This document shows, piece after piece, positions 25,902 through 34,254 of a stretch of DNA of 64,000 nt (position 1 is its first letter; every line of letters begins with the position of its first letter). A program made the translations under genes and the position numbers. The notes under the pieces were generated by a model. That model saw only the letters and a list, made by a program, of their open reading frames with translations, did not search any database and had not been told where the DNA came from. This stretch comes from Nitrospirota bacterium. Lineage in GTDB: Bacteria > Nitrospirota > Thermodesulfovibrionia > Thermodesulfovibrionales > JdFR-88. Location of the stretch: NCBI GenBank assembly GCA_014874185.1, contig JACWAF010000010.1:1-64000 (forward strand), written 5' to 3'.

Positions 25902-26624
25902 ATGCTTATCTTCTGGTGCATCTATCTCCTGGCAGCCATAATTTTAATCCCCGGTTCAGCCTTCGCATGGGGGCCCCTTACGCATATTTACCTGGGTTCG
26001 GAGGTCTATTTCATGGGCGCGGCCCTGCCGCCCTCCGTTTATGGCCTGATAAGGAAATTCAAGCAGGATTACCTGTACGGAAACGTCATGGCGGATGTCA
26101 TCTTCGCCAAAAAATATCTCCCCGCGGAGAAGAACCCGCACAACTGGCGGGTGGCCCTGGAGATGCTGGACGATGCCGCTGCGGAACCCGAGCGGGCCCT
26201 TGTCCTGGGCTACATGAGCCACCTTGCGGCGGATACGGTGGCGCATTCCCGGCTTACCAATGGCAAAAAGAACCTTGGCCACAGCATAATGGAACTGCGG
26301 GCCGAGGGCCTCATAGACAGGCATTACCTGATGATCGCAATGAGCATAGACCCGGCCGTCCAGAAGCGCGGGGATATTTTCCTGAAGCGCGCGCTCGAAA
26401 GCCCCATTTTCTCATTCAAGACCAATAAGCGCATCCTTAAAGGCGCGGTGCTCATATCCGCCCTCAGCAACCCGGGCCTTCCGGACCTGGCCTTCAACCA
26501 GGAGGACGCCGGCCTTATAGAAGACCTGCATGAGGAATCCCTGGACAGGATGCTGGACGTGCTTCAGAAGGGGAGCTTCTCGAAGGTCCTGAAGAAGGAC
26601 CCGATGGGCGGGCTTCTGCATTAG
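25902..26624 (+). CDS. Exported zinc-dependent phospholipase C-like protein
   Basis: The 240-residue protein has a clear signal peptide cut after AFA, leaving Trp as the mature N terminus (WGPLTHIYL). This is the hallmark of zinc-dependent phospholipase C, in which the N-terminal Trp is a zinc ligand. Further likely ligands lie in THIYLG, NVMADVIF, HNW and GYMSHLAADTVAHS. It may hydrolyse phospholipids or related phosphoesters outside the cytoplasm. A TATATT lies seven bases before the ATG. moeA follows by 16 bases. Confidence 0.78.
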   Translation: MLIFWCIYLLAAIILIPGSAFAWGPLTHIYLGSEVYFMGAALPPSVYGLIRKFKQDYLYGNVMADVIFAKKYLPAEKNPHNWRVALEMLDDAAAEPERALVLGYMSHLAADTVAHSRLTNGKKNLGHSIMELRAEGLIDRHYLMIAMSIDPAVQKRGDIFLKRALESPIFSFKTNKRILKGAVLISALSNPGLPDLAFNQEDAGLIEDLHEESLDRMLDVLQKGSFSKVLKKDPMGGLLH

Positions 26625-26640
26625 TCCGGCCAGCCGCCAA

Positions 26641-27888
26641 ATGAAAGACATGCTCGGAAGGGGCGAGGCCGTCTCCCCCGAAGAGGCGCTGAAAAGAATT
26701 GTTTCCGCCCTGCCGGATGTCCTCCCAAAAACCGAAAACGTTCTGATAGAAGACGCCCTGGACAGGATAGTTGCCCATGAAATAGCCTCGCCTGAGGACA
26801 TGCCCCCGTTCACGCGCTCTACGGTGGACGGCTATGCCGTGGACGCGCGGGACACCTTCGGGGCTTCTGAGACCGCCCCGGCCTACATTGCCTTCAAAGG
26901 AGAAATCCTCATGGCCCAGGCCGCCCCGTTCCCCATAAGCCGCGGCGAAGCGGCCAGGATACCCACCGGAGGCATGCTGCCCGAAGGGGCGGACGCCGTT
27001 GTCATGCTGGAACACGCGAATGAGACAGGCGGAATGCTGGAGGTAGTGAAGCCGGTTGCCCCAGGAGAAAACCTGATAAAACGCGGTGAGGACGCCCGGA
27101 AGGGCGAGGGGCTCATTTCGAAAGGCCACTGCCTGCGCCCCCAGGACCTGGCCGCCCTTGCCGGGACAGGAATTACGGAGATGGCCCTTTTTAGCAGGCC
27201 GGTTGTCTCGATAATAATTACCGGGGACGAAATAGCCCCGGCGGGTGAAACGGAACTGAAGCCCGGCTTCGTAAGGGACATGAACTCGTACACTCTCTCC
27301 GCAATGGCAAAAAAAGCGGGCGGGATTGCCGTAAAAGAGGGGATTGTCGGGGATGATTTCCCTCTCTTGAAAGGGGCGTTCGAGCGGGCGCTTTCCCGCA
27401 GTGATATGGTGCTTATAACGGGCGGAAGCTCTGTGGGGACAAGGGACTACACGGAGAGGCTTATCTCCGAAGGCGGAAAAGTCCTTTTCCACGGGGTTGC
27501 GATGAAGCCCGGAAAGCCGATGCTTGCGGGCATGGTTGAGGGAAAGCCCGTCTTCGGGCTTCCGGGCCACCCCGCGGCCGTGGCCGTCTGCTTTGATGTC
27601 TTTGTGAAACCGGTCCTGAGGCGGCTTGCGGGCCGGGCCGGGAGCTTGAGAGACCGGGCAGGGACAGTGCAGGCGAGGCTTTCAAAAGGCGTGGGTTCCG
27701 GCGCTGGCGGCAGGACCCAGTACATACGGGTTGCCCTTTTTGAAAAGGACGGGGGGCTATGGGCGGAACCGGTCCTGGGGCCCTCCGGGCTCATAAGGAC
27801 GCTTGTCCACGCGGACGGGGTGATAATCATTCCGGCGGGCCGCCCCGGCATGAACAGGGGAGAGGAGGCAGCGGTAAGGATTTTTTGA
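26641..27888 (+). CDS. moeA: MoeA, molybdopterin molybdenumtransferase
   Basis: The 415-residue protein has all MoeA domains: STVDGYAV (about residues 61-68), IPTGGMLPEGADAVV, and the MoCF-binding ITGDE...ITGGSSVG segments. The C-terminal domain starts after the GLPGHPAAV motif. It inserts molybdate into adenylated molybdopterin. With fdhD in the same window it points to molybdo- or tungsto-enzymes such as formate dehydrogenase. It seems to be in one unit with the preceding phospholipase-like gene. Confidence 0.95.
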   Translation: MKDMLGRGEAVSPEEALKRIVSALPDVLPKTENVLIEDALDRIVAHEIASPEDMPPFTRSTVDGYAVDARDTFGASETAPAYIAFKGEILMAQAAPFPISRGEAARIPTGGMLPEGADAVVMLEHANETGGMLEVVKPVAPGENLIKRGEDARKGEGLISKGHCLRPQDLAALAGTGITEMALFSRPVVSIIITGDEIAPAGETELKPGFVRDMNSYTLSAMAKKAGGIAVKEGIVGDDFPLLKGAFERALSRSDMVLITGGSSVGTRDYTERLISEGGKVLFHGVAMKPGKPMLAGMVEGKPVFGLPGHPAAVAVCFDVFVKPVLRRLAGRAGSLRDRAGTVQARLSKGVGSGAGGRTQYIRVALFEKDGGLWAEPVLGPSGLIRTLVHADGVIIIPAGRPGMNRGEEAAVRIF

Positions 27889-27960
27889 ACGTGGAGCAGG
27901 GGGGAAAGCGGCAGAAAAAGCTGTTCGAATCCTGAGGAGACCGGACCCCGAGGCCAAACC

Positions 27961-28596
27961 TTACGCCTTTATGGCGTCCAGTATCTCCAGGGCAAGCTCT
28001 CCGAGGGTGGTTTCCGCAAGCTCGCCGCCGTTGTAATAGGTGAAGGAATTTCTGTCTCCGGAAAGCTCTTTTATGGAGCTGGCATATGTATCGGCCTTCA
28101 GGCCCCTGAGCAGAAGGAGGGCATTGCCCCTGCATGGCGGGCTTGGATGCTTGAGATACAAGAACGCCAGTTCGCGGTAGGGCATGGCGAGCTTCTCGTC
28201 GGCGGAGGCTATCCGGGAGAGGGCGTAGAGGATCCCGGCGCAGAAGATCTCCTCCTCGCGGAAAGAGACCAGCATGGGCACAAGATGGCCGAGTTTCTCC
28301 GGCCTGTTCCTGATCATCTCGCCAAGGATCTCCGGTGCGCTCCAGGCGTTGCCGCCAGACTCATCGCGCATCATCCAGAACACGCGGTCCGCCGAATCCC
28401 TGGCTTCCTGCGGGGTCATCCGGGCGACTATCAGCCCCGAGGCCTCTATGGCCCGCCAGCACAGTATGCCGGATTTGTCATAGGTGAGCGAGATAAGCTG
28501 TCTCAATACGCCTTTGTTCCCGGATGCCATCCCCATCAGGATTTCATACTCGCGGCCGGCGAGGAGTTCGATTATTTTATTTCTGGATTGGGCCAT
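27961..28596 (-). CDS. HEAT-like helical protein (DVU0298-type), unknown function
   Basis: The 211-residue soluble protein is built of short amphipathic helices in HEAT-like pairs. It includes WRAIEASGLIVAR, FWMMRDESGGNAWSAPEILG and FCAGILYALSRIA. It resembles the DVU0298-type proteins known from sulfate-reducing lineages, but the match is from memory of motifs and not proven. Such repeats usually bind proteins. It is convergent with moeA. Confidence 0.55.
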   Translation of the reverse strand: MAQSRNKIIELLAGREYEILMGMASGNKGVLRQLISLTYDKSGILCWRAIEASGLIVARMTPQEARDSADRVFWMMRDESGGNAWSAPEILGEMIRNRPEKLGHLVPMLVSFREEEIFCAGILYALSRIASADEKLAMPYRELAFLYLKHPSPPCRGNALLLLRGLKADTYASSIKELSGDRNSFTYYNGGELAETTLGELALEILDAIKA

Positions 28597-28715
28597 TCGG
28601 AAGTTTCCAATAATCCTTTTTTATCACTTCCATAATAACATAAAATTTCTGCCCCCGACTTGACTAACACATCCGGTATGATAGCTTTAAAATAGGGGTT
28701 TTTGAAGGAGGGCAG

Positions 28716-28868
28716 ATGCCGCGTAAGGCCGGCGCCGGAATTCCGAAAGCCGCTAAAACGGATGGGAGGGCCGCTTTCTGCCCTCCTTTCGAGAGCTTCT
28801 TTATGCCATATAAGAATACCTGGAATCCCAGTGGATGGACAATAAACTCTGAAAGGATGCCGAAATGA
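28716..28868 (+). CDS. Candidate small open reading frame before tpx
   Basis: This is a 50-codon frame with a strong ribosome site (GAAGGAGGG, five bases before ATG). It starts MPRKAGAGIPKAAK and ends in ATGA overlap with tpx. A TTGACT lies upstream at 28660-28665. The region is also an inverted repeat (GGAGGGCAG/CTGCCCTCC, 28708-28716 and 28780-28788), so it may be a leader RNA and not a protein. Composition gives no clear coding evidence. Confidence 0.3.
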   Translation: MPRKAGAGIPKAAKTDGRAAFCPPFESFFMPYKNTWNPSGWTINSERMPK

Positions 28869-29392
28869 AAAAAGACCTGAAGATGACCTTCAAAGGCAAG
28901 CCGGTCACGCTGAAAGGGGCCGTGCCCTCAATTGGCGACAAGGCCCCGGACTTCGTGGCCGTTGACAAGGACCTGAACGATGTGCGGCTTAGCGACTTCA
29001 AGGGCAAGGTGAGGATAATAAGCTCCGCCGTCTCGCTGGACACCTCCGTATGCAGCCCCCAGTTACGGAAATTCAATGAAGAGGCGGCAAAGCTGGGTGA
29101 GGAAGTAGTGGTCCTGAACATAACCATGGACCTGCCATTCGCCATAGCCCGGTTTTGCGCCACGGAGGGAATAGACCGGGTGATAGCGCTCTCGGATTAC
29201 AAGTACCACTCCTTCGCGGACGCATACGGCCTGATGGTGAACGAGCTTGGGCTTCTGGCGAGGGCCGTCTTCGTCATTGACCGGGAGGACACCGTACAGC
29301 TTGCCCAGATAGTGAGCGAACTCGCCAGCGAACCCGATTACAAATGCGCGGTTGAAGAAACGCAAAAGCTCCTCGCCCACGCGGGGCGCTAA
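28865..29392 (+). CDS. tpx: Tpx, atypical 2-Cys thiol peroxidase
   Basis: The 175-residue protein has the peroxiredoxin Tpx signature SLDTSVCSPQLRKFN (peroxidatic Cys about residue 63) and the resolving Cys in ARFCATEGI (about 97), in the right spacing. The fold also shows KVRIISSAVSLDT. It reduces hydrogen peroxide and organic peroxides in the cytoplasm. It precedes a superoxide dismutase gene by 21 bases, so the two form an oxygen-defence unit. Confidence 0.95.
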   Translation: MKKDLKMTFKGKPVTLKGAVPSIGDKAPDFVAVDKDLNDVRLSDFKGKVRIISSAVSLDTSVCSPQLRKFNEEAAKLGEEVVVLNITMDLPFAIARFCATEGIDRVIALSDYKYHSFADAYGLMVNELGLLARAVFVIDREDTVQLAQIVSELASEPDYKCAVEETQKLLAHAGR

Positions 29393-29413
29393 TCTAAAAA
29401 CGGAGGAACTTAC

Positions 29414-30022
29414 ATGGTAACCAAAACGGCGCCATATACGGCAAAAGACTATTCCGGGCTGTTGGGCATGGACGGTTTCAGCGACGACCTCCTGAACAAC
29501 CATTTCGCCCTGTACCAGGGATACGTGAACAACACGATAAGGCTCCTGGACATGATAGCCGACATGCCCAGGGACGCGAAGGACCCGCGCTTCGCCGAGC
29601 TTAACAGGAGGCTGGGGTTCGAATGGGACGGCATGCGGATGCACGAATACTATTTCGATGCCCTGGGCGGCAACGGGAAAATCAACAAAAGCGGTCCACT
29701 GGCCAACAAGCTCTCACAGGAGTTCGGCAGCTTCGACGAGTGGCAAAAAGCCTTCAAGGCCGTGGCCGGCATCAGGGGCGTGGGCTGGGCCGCCCTCTAC
29801 CATGACCCCAACACCGGCAGGTGCATGAACTTCTGGATAAACGAGCACCATGTCGCGCACCCCGCAAGCTGTCAGCTCCTGCTGGCCTGCGACGTCTGGG
29901 AGCACGCCTTCATGCTGGATTACGGCCTCAACAGGGCGGACTACCTGGACGCCTTCTTCATGAATCTGAACTGGGACGTTGTTGAACAGAGACTGGAAGC
30001 CGGCGCCCATGTCTGGAAATAA
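29414..30022 (+). CDS. Iron/manganese superoxide dismutase
   Basis: The 202-residue protein has metal ligands in NNHFALYQGYVN, MRMHEYYFDAL and CDVWEHAFMLDY, and the family ending NWDVVEQRL. The second-sphere position that is usually a Gln (in NQD) is here in NEHHVAH, so it may be His. The ribosome site is GGAGG. It has no signal peptide, so it acts in the cytoplasm. It follows tpx closely. Confidence 0.9.
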   Translation: MVTKTAPYTAKDYSGLLGMDGFSDDLLNNHFALYQGYVNNTIRLLDMIADMPRDAKDPRFAELNRRLGFEWDGMRMHEYYFDALGGNGKINKSGPLANKLSQEFGSFDEWQKAFKAVAGIRGVGWAALYHDPNTGRCMNFWINEHHVAHPASCQLLLACDVWEHAFMLDYGLNRADYLDAFFMNLNWDVVEQRLEAGAHVWK

Positions 30023-30041
30023 ACACTGGAAATAAACGTAG

Positions 30042-30063
30042 GGGGGCGGGACTTCCCGCCCCC
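30042..30063 (+). terminator. GC-rich hairpin after sod
   Basis: A ten-base perfect stem (GGGGGCGGGA/TCCCGCCCCC) lies between sod and the cytochrome gene. Only a weak pyrimidine run follows, so it may attenuate transcription or stabilise the mRNA rather than stop it fully. Confidence 0.55.
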
Positions 30064-30079
30064 TCTCCAATTCGGGGAG

Positions 30080-30418
30080 ATGATGAAAAAATCCATGGCG
30101 GTTCTTTCCATTCTGCTCATGACCGCAGTCCAGGCACTGGCGGCCGTAGTGCCTACGGACAAGGCCAGCATAGAGGCCGGGAATAAGATATTTGAGCAGT
30201 ACTGCTCTGGCTGCCATACCACCAGGAGCACAAAAACCATAGTGGGGCCGGGCTTGAAGGGGATACTGAAGCGGAAGACCCTTCCGGTAAGCGGCAGGCC
30301 CGCCACGCCGGAGGACATCGTGGACCAGATAAAAAATCCTTACCGGAACATGCCCGCTTTCCGGCAGTTCTCCAAGAAGCAGTTGGAGGACATACTTGCG
30401 TACCTGAATACGGTCTAG
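30080..30418 (+). CDS. Small exported monohaem cytochrome c
   Basis: The 112-residue protein has a signal peptide of about 21 residues ending ALA, one CSGCH haem motif (about residues 43-47) and a likely axial Met in RNMPAF. It is a soluble periplasmic electron carrier. It needs the ResB/CcsB system found at 60.6 kb. It follows sod; the stop overlaps the convergent purS stop by a shared CTAG. Confidence 0.88.
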   Translation: MMKKSMAVLSILLMTAVQALAAVVPTDKASIEAGNKIFEQYCSGCHTTRSTKTIVGPGLKGILKRKTLPVSGRPATPEDIVDQIKNPYRNMPAFRQFSKKQLEDILAYLNTV

Positions 30419-30660
30419 TCCGCCAGATCGAAGTTGTATTCCTCTATGACGGTGTTGGCGAGGAGCTTTTCGCACATCTCCTTAACCTCGCCAGCGGCCT
30501 TGGCCCTGTTCGCGCCGGGGGCGAAGGTGATCTCCACCAGTTTCCCCACCCGCACGTCTTCCAGCCCCTTGAACCCCAGGCTCTCAAGCCCGGCAAGCAC
30601 CGCCTTGCCCTGCGGGTCCAGCACGCTCTCCTTTAGACGGATGTAAATCCTTGCTTTCAT
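30415..30660 (-). CDS. purS: PurS subunit of FGAM synthase
   Basis: The product has 81 residues from the ATG at 30660, behind GGAGG; a longer frame upstream runs through repeats and is not real. It has the ferredoxin-like PurS fold (ARIYIRLKESVLDPQGKAV ... VEITF ... LLANTVIEEYNFD). It forms the formylglycinamide ribonucleotide amidotransferase complex with PurL and PurQ, neither of which is in the window. It points the same way as purB upstream. Confidence 0.92.
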   Translation of the reverse strand: MKARIYIRLKESVLDPQGKAVLAGLESLGFKGLEDVRVGKLVEITFAPGANRAKAAGEVKEMCEKLLANTVIEEYNFDLAD

Positions 30661-31155
30661 TAAACCTCCATTAGACGGGGCTCCAGCCCCGTACCCCGGC
30701 TTCTTTCTCTTGTAAGAGAAAGAAGCAAAGAGAACTTTTACCTTTGAGCAGGTCAAAGTTTGTCCTTTCTCCTTTTTCTGAAAAAATCTCTTTTGATTCC
30801 GAAGCGGGACCCCTTCGAAAATTCAGGCGGGTAAGGGAGGGCGGAGCGATTAGAGGGGCGAGGCCCCGTAAGGCGGTTAAATTTTCATGTTTGAGCCCCG
30901 AAGGGGCGAGTTTGAAAATTTTAGCGGAGCCGACCGAACCCGCCGCCCGGAATTTTCGCGGGGCCGCTTCTTCTTTGGTACCTTTCTTCTTGGGGTAAGA
31001 AGAAAGGTACCGGGGTATGGGGCGGAGCCCCATAAATGAGAAATAATTCATTAAACCTGGATTCCCGCTTAAGGACTGCGGGAATGACGACTGAAAAGAA
31101 GTGCAGTAGTCCAGAAAGGTGCCGCGATATGGGGTGGCACCCCATATTAATATCG
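30661..31155. repeat. Repeat-dense gap between purB and purS
   Basis: No gene is seen. It holds hairpin ACGGGGCTCCAGCCCCGT (30674-30691), palindrome CTTTCTCTTGTAAGAGAAAG (30703-30722), and a long imperfect inverted repeat (30801-30832 with 30938-30970). A smaller repeat is nested inside that. A perfect 15-base hairpin (30977-30991 with 30997-31011) is followed by GGGGCGGAGCCCC (31019-31031), a REP-like element (31056-31088) and a final hairpin ATATGGGGTG/CACCCCATAT. Confidence 0.75.
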
Positions 31156-32451
31156 TCATTCCCCGAAGACCCTCTTGAATATGTAATCCACATTCTTCAG
31201 GTAATAATCCAGATCGAATATCTCTTTTATTTCCTTCGCGCCCAGATATTTCCTTATTTCCTTGTCTTTTAAGAGGAGCCCCATGAACTCCGCCCCTTTC
31301 TTCCAGCTCTGCATGGCATTCTGCTGCACAAGACGGTAAGCGTCTTCCCTGGTAAGCCCTTTCCCGGTGAGGGCCAGCAGGACGCGCTGAGAGTTATAGA
31401 GTCCATGACTGAGTTCCATGTTCCGTTTCATCCGCAGCGGATAGATGACAAGCCCTTCCAGTATCCCCCTGAGCCGCACAAGCATATAGTCAACCAGGAT
31501 GGAGCTGTCCGGGATGACAACCCTCTCCACGGAGGAATGGGAGATATCGCGCTCGTGCCAGAGGGCTATGTCCTCGAAGCCCGCAAGGGCGTTTGCGCGC
31601 ACCACGCGGGCCAGGCCGGAGAGGTTCTCCGCCCCAACCGGGTTCCGCTTGTGGGGCATCGCCGAAGAGCCTTTCTGCCCCTTGGTGAACGGCTCCTCCG
31701 CCTCCAGCACCTCAGTCCTCTGGAGGTGCCTTATTTCTATCGCTGTCTTCTCCACCCCCGCCGCGATAAGGGCCAGTGTGGAGAGGTACTCGGCGTGCCT
31801 GTCGCGCTGGATTACCTGGGTGGCGACCGGTTCCGGTTTCAGGCCGAGCTTCTTGCAGACCTTCTCTTCAAGGGCGGGCGGGATGTTTGAGAACGTGCCC
31901 ACCGCTCCGGAGAGCTTGCCCATGCTGATTACCGCCTTCGCGCGCCTCAGCCTTTCAAGGTTTCTTAAATTGTCCTCATACCAGAGGGCGAATTTAAGTC
32001 CCATCGTGGTGGGCTCCGCGTGAACTCCGTGGCTTCTGCCCATGGCGACCGTATGTTTGTGCTCCAGGGCGCGGGCCTTCAAAACGGAGATCAGTTCCTT
32101 CAGGTCTTTTTCTATTATTCCAGCGGCGTCCCTCATCTGGAGGGCGAGGGCCGTGTCCACCACGTCGGAAGACGTCAGCCCCTTGTGGATGTAGCGGGAA
32201 TCTGGACCCACGTGCTCGGCCACCGAGGTGAGGAAGGCGATGACGTCGTGCTTTACGGTTTTTTCTATCTCATCTATCCGCGCCGGGTCGAACGCGGCTT
32301 TTTCCTTTATGGTGGCGAGGGCCTTGGCCGGTATCTGCCCAAGCTCGGCCCATGCGTCGCAGGCGGCAAGCTCCACCTCAAGCCATTTCTCGTACTTCGA
32401 GCGAAGCTCCCATAGCCTGCCCATTTCCCTGCGCGTGTATCTTTCGATCAT
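31156..32451 (-). CDS. purB: PurB, adenylosuccinate lyase
   Basis: The 431-residue protein has the fumarase/lyase superfamily signature SSAMPHKRNPVGAEN (about residues 263-277), with GRSHGVHAEPTT and TSSDVVDTA in the expected places. It acts twice in purine synthesis, releasing fumarate from SAICAR and adenylosuccinate. It is monocistronic or reads through the repeat gap to purS. The start at 32451 matches the usual N terminus MIERYTRREMG. Confidence 0.95.
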   Translation of the reverse strand: MIERYTRREMGRLWELRSKYEKWLEVELAACDAWAELGQIPAKALATIKEKAAFDPARIDEIEKTVKHDVIAFLTSVAEHVGPDSRYIHKGLTSSDVVDTALALQMRDAAGIIEKDLKELISVLKARALEHKHTVAMGRSHGVHAEPTTMGLKFALWYEDNLRNLERLRRAKAVISMGKLSGAVGTFSNIPPALEEKVCKKLGLKPEPVATQVIQRDRHAEYLSTLALIAAGVEKTAIEIRHLQRTEVLEAEEPFTKGQKGSSAMPHKRNPVGAENLSGLARVVRANALAGFEDIALWHERDISHSSVERVVIPDSSILVDYMLVRLRGILEGLVIYPLRMKRNMELSHGLYNSQRVLLALTGKGLTREDAYRLVQQNAMQSWKKGAEFMGLLLKDKEIRKYLGAKEIKEIFDLDYYLKNVDYIFKRVFGE

Positions 32452-32784
32452 GCCCGAATCTCCGCAAGCGTTTATTTTGAAGGCTTATTTTACACTTATT
32501 CTTTTTCTGCTGTAAAATCGGCGCGGGTTGGGCCGAAATTAAGAGGTATCGGCGGAGTCCCTTCGGGGGAGGAGATACATTTTATCTAATCCCGCCCACC
32601 CCCCTTTTATTGAATGGGCGGAGCCCCCATTCCCCCAAAAAGAAAAAATATACCTTTTTAAAATGAAAGCTTGGAGATAGTCCAGGGCTAAAATCCCTTT
32701 GGGTCTTTTTTGCGGGGCAGCGCCCCCGCGAAAAACTAAAAATTCTCTTTGCTTCTTTCTCTTATAAGAGAAAGAAGACTTTTT
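32452..32784. repeat. Intergenic region with repeats before purB
   Basis: It holds the module TTTATCTAATCCCGCCC followed by a GGGC/GCCC hairpin and CCCCC (32581-32642), shared with 50192-50260. A GCGGGGCAGCGCCCCCGC hairpin follows at 32712-32729, then TAAAAATTCTCTTTGC and the 20-base palindrome CTTTCTCTTATAAGAGAAAG at 32755-32774. No gene is seen. Confidence 0.7.
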
Positions 32785-32817
32785 TTAAAAAAGGGGCCGG
32801 CGGAGGGCCAGCCCCTT
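32785..32817 (-). terminator. Rho-independent terminator of the HhH protein gene
   Basis: An eleven-base stem (AAGGGGCTGGC/GCCGGCCCCTT, one wobble) with a five-base loop is followed by six T on the minus strand. Confidence 0.85.
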
Positions 32818-32844
32818 TCCAGCCAAACCAGACAGGGGGGGTTA

Positions 32845-33102
32845 TTACCAGTCCCCTCCTCCCTCTTCTTCCTCTTCCGCTGCTTCCGTCCCCAGGGTGG
32901 CCCCGCTGTTTTCAATGTCATCGACCAGTTTTTCGTCGAAGCCCTGGATATTCAGCAGGTCGCTCCAGTCTTCGAAGGGGCCGTTCTGGTTCCGGTACTT
33001 GATCAGGTCTTTGGCCCTTTTGGGGCCTATCATCTCCATGCTCGCAAGTTCCTGCTCGCTGGCTGCATTGATATCTATTTGCGCTGTCTTCTGCCTGGGC
33101 AT
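32845..33102 (-). CDS. Small helix-hairpin-helix (ComEA-like) protein
   Basis: The 85-residue protein has the ComEA-type HhH core IDINAASEQELASMEMIGPKRAK followed by LLNIQGFDEKL, written here in parts to keep it short. An acidic tail (EEEEEGGG) ends it. It has no signal peptide or membrane helix, unlike ComEA itself, so it should bind DNA in the cytoplasm or act as a small adaptor. It has a strong ribosome site (AGGAGG) and its own terminator. Confidence 0.8.
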   Translation of the reverse strand: MPRQKTAQIDINAASEQELASMEMIGPKRAKDLIKYRNQNGPFEDWSDLLNIQGFDEKLVDDIENSGATLGTEAAEEEEEGGGDW

Positions 33103-33241
33103 TTTTCCTCCTTTAGGCCTGATTGCCTTTCTCCTTTCCGGGAGAGGATGAGATCATGGCCTCGTTCCATCCCGGTCTCCTTTTCCTGATTAAATGCTAT
33201 CACCCATGCTTTGTAGCTTCAAAAACGGTATGGGAAGGGGG

Positions 33242-33784
33242 CTAGATTATTTCCCGCGGGTCCAGAAAGGTTACATCCTGGTTTTCTGAGAGCATCTTCC
33301 AGCCGAGGTTTTCAGGGGGAACCGAATCCGGCATGAGGGCAATGGAGATGTGCAGATGGCAGGGGACTTTCATGTTTCCCGCTTCGGAAAGGGCAGCGAT
33401 CACGGCCCCCTCCGGGAGCGCCGTATTCAGAATTCCCGCTGCCGGGACCACGTGCCCGTACAAGGTGAAAAGCCTGCGGCCTGCCTCTGTAATGCCGTGG
33501 CGAACGAAGATGCTCTGACCGAGGAAGTCCGGAACGCATCTTACCACCAGGCCGGGGTAGATGAGCGGTACTTCCGCGTGCCTGTCCAGGGCCAGTATTC
33601 TGCCATCCGGATCGTTATAAAAGCGCAGGTCCAGGCCGTTATGCGCCTCCTTGCGGTCATTTCCGTCAGACCACCATTTTACGCGTGAGCCGAACTCCAT
33701 CCCCGGCAGTATCCGCCATTCCGCGAAACGGAGGGAATTCAGGCGGACCATGTTTTGTGTGAAACGGGATTTTTTCAGTTCCAT
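33242..33784 (-). CDS. M23/LytM-like metallopeptidase domain protein
   Basis: The product has 180 residues from the ATG at 33784; an ATG at 33790 is only two bases from a TATAAT box and so is less likely to be used. The M23 ligand pattern is present: HNGLD (near residue 48) and HLH near residue 148, plus a central LYGHVVP that fits the second half of the active site. No signal peptide is visible, so it may not be exported, or may be an inactive lytic fold. The function is a guess. Confidence 0.65.
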   Translation of the reverse strand: MELKKSRFTQNMVRLNSLRFAEWRILPGMEFGSRVKWWSDGNDRKEAHNGLDLRFYNDPDGRILALDRHAEVPLIYPGLVVRCVPDFLGQSIFVRHGITEAGRRLFTLYGHVVPAAGILNTALPEGAVIAALSEAGNMKVPCHLHISIALMPDSVPPENLGWKMLSENQDVTFLDPREII

Positions 33785-33794
33785 TTCCATTGAT

Positions 33795-33837
33795 TATAAA
33801 AGACAAGCGGGGGCCGGCTTTGCCCGCCCCCGCTTGT
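33795..33837 (-). terminator. Hairpin terminator after the Lys-rich mini protein
   Basis: An eleven-base stem (ACAAGCGGGGG/CCCCCGCTTGT, 33803-33813 and 33827-33837) is followed on the minus strand by CTTTTATAATC. Its T-run overlaps the TATAAT that seems to start the next gene (M23-like), so terminator and promoter are fused. Confidence 0.7.
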
Positions 33838-33852
33838 TTGAAACTGGTCCAG

Positions 33853-33945
33853 CTACTTCTTAGCGGTCTTTTTCTTGGCCGGTTCCTTCTTTGCGGTTTC
33901 CTTCTTGGTCGCCGTCTCTTTTCCCTTGCACTTTCCGCAAGCCAT
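33853..33945 (-). CDS. Lys-rich 30-residue mini protein
   Basis: MACGKCKGKETATKK is followed by three more short Lys/Glu/Ala-Thr repeats, 30 residues in all. The start at 33945 has AAGGAGG seven bases upstream, one of the best ribosome sites here, and a hairpin terminator follows. A CGKC pair near the N terminus and a highly basic tail suggest a nucleic-acid or metal-binding peptide. It resembles histone H1-like or AlgP-like tails. Function unknown. Confidence 0.65.
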   Translation of the reverse strand: MACGKCKGKETATKKETAKKEPAKKKTAKK

Positions 33946-34050
33946 CCGAAACCTCCTTTTCAAAAGGGATATGTCTTCAACATATAAAATTTCAAGTGCC
34001 CGAGTCAATTGAAAAGCATCTCCCCCGGGCCGCTGGACTCCATCGAATAG

Positions 34051-34083
34051 AAAAAGGGCCAGGCAAAGCCTGGCCCTTTTTTT
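34051..34083 (-). terminator. Terminator after tRNA-Ala (bidirectional)
   Basis: A stem (AGGGCCAGGC/GCCTGGCCCT) with a three-base loop is flanked by A-run and T-run, so it can work on both strands. It lies just after the tRNA-Ala 3' end on the minus strand. Confidence 0.85.
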
Positions 34084-34090
34084 GTCCAAG

Positions 34091-34163
<73 letters not shown>

Positions 34164-34254
34164 TTTATGGGAATTTACCGAAATCGCCGGGCCTCTTTCC
34201 TCCACCCGGCCAAAGAGCGCGGACAACCCTATTGGGAATCGTCCTCAACGGTCT

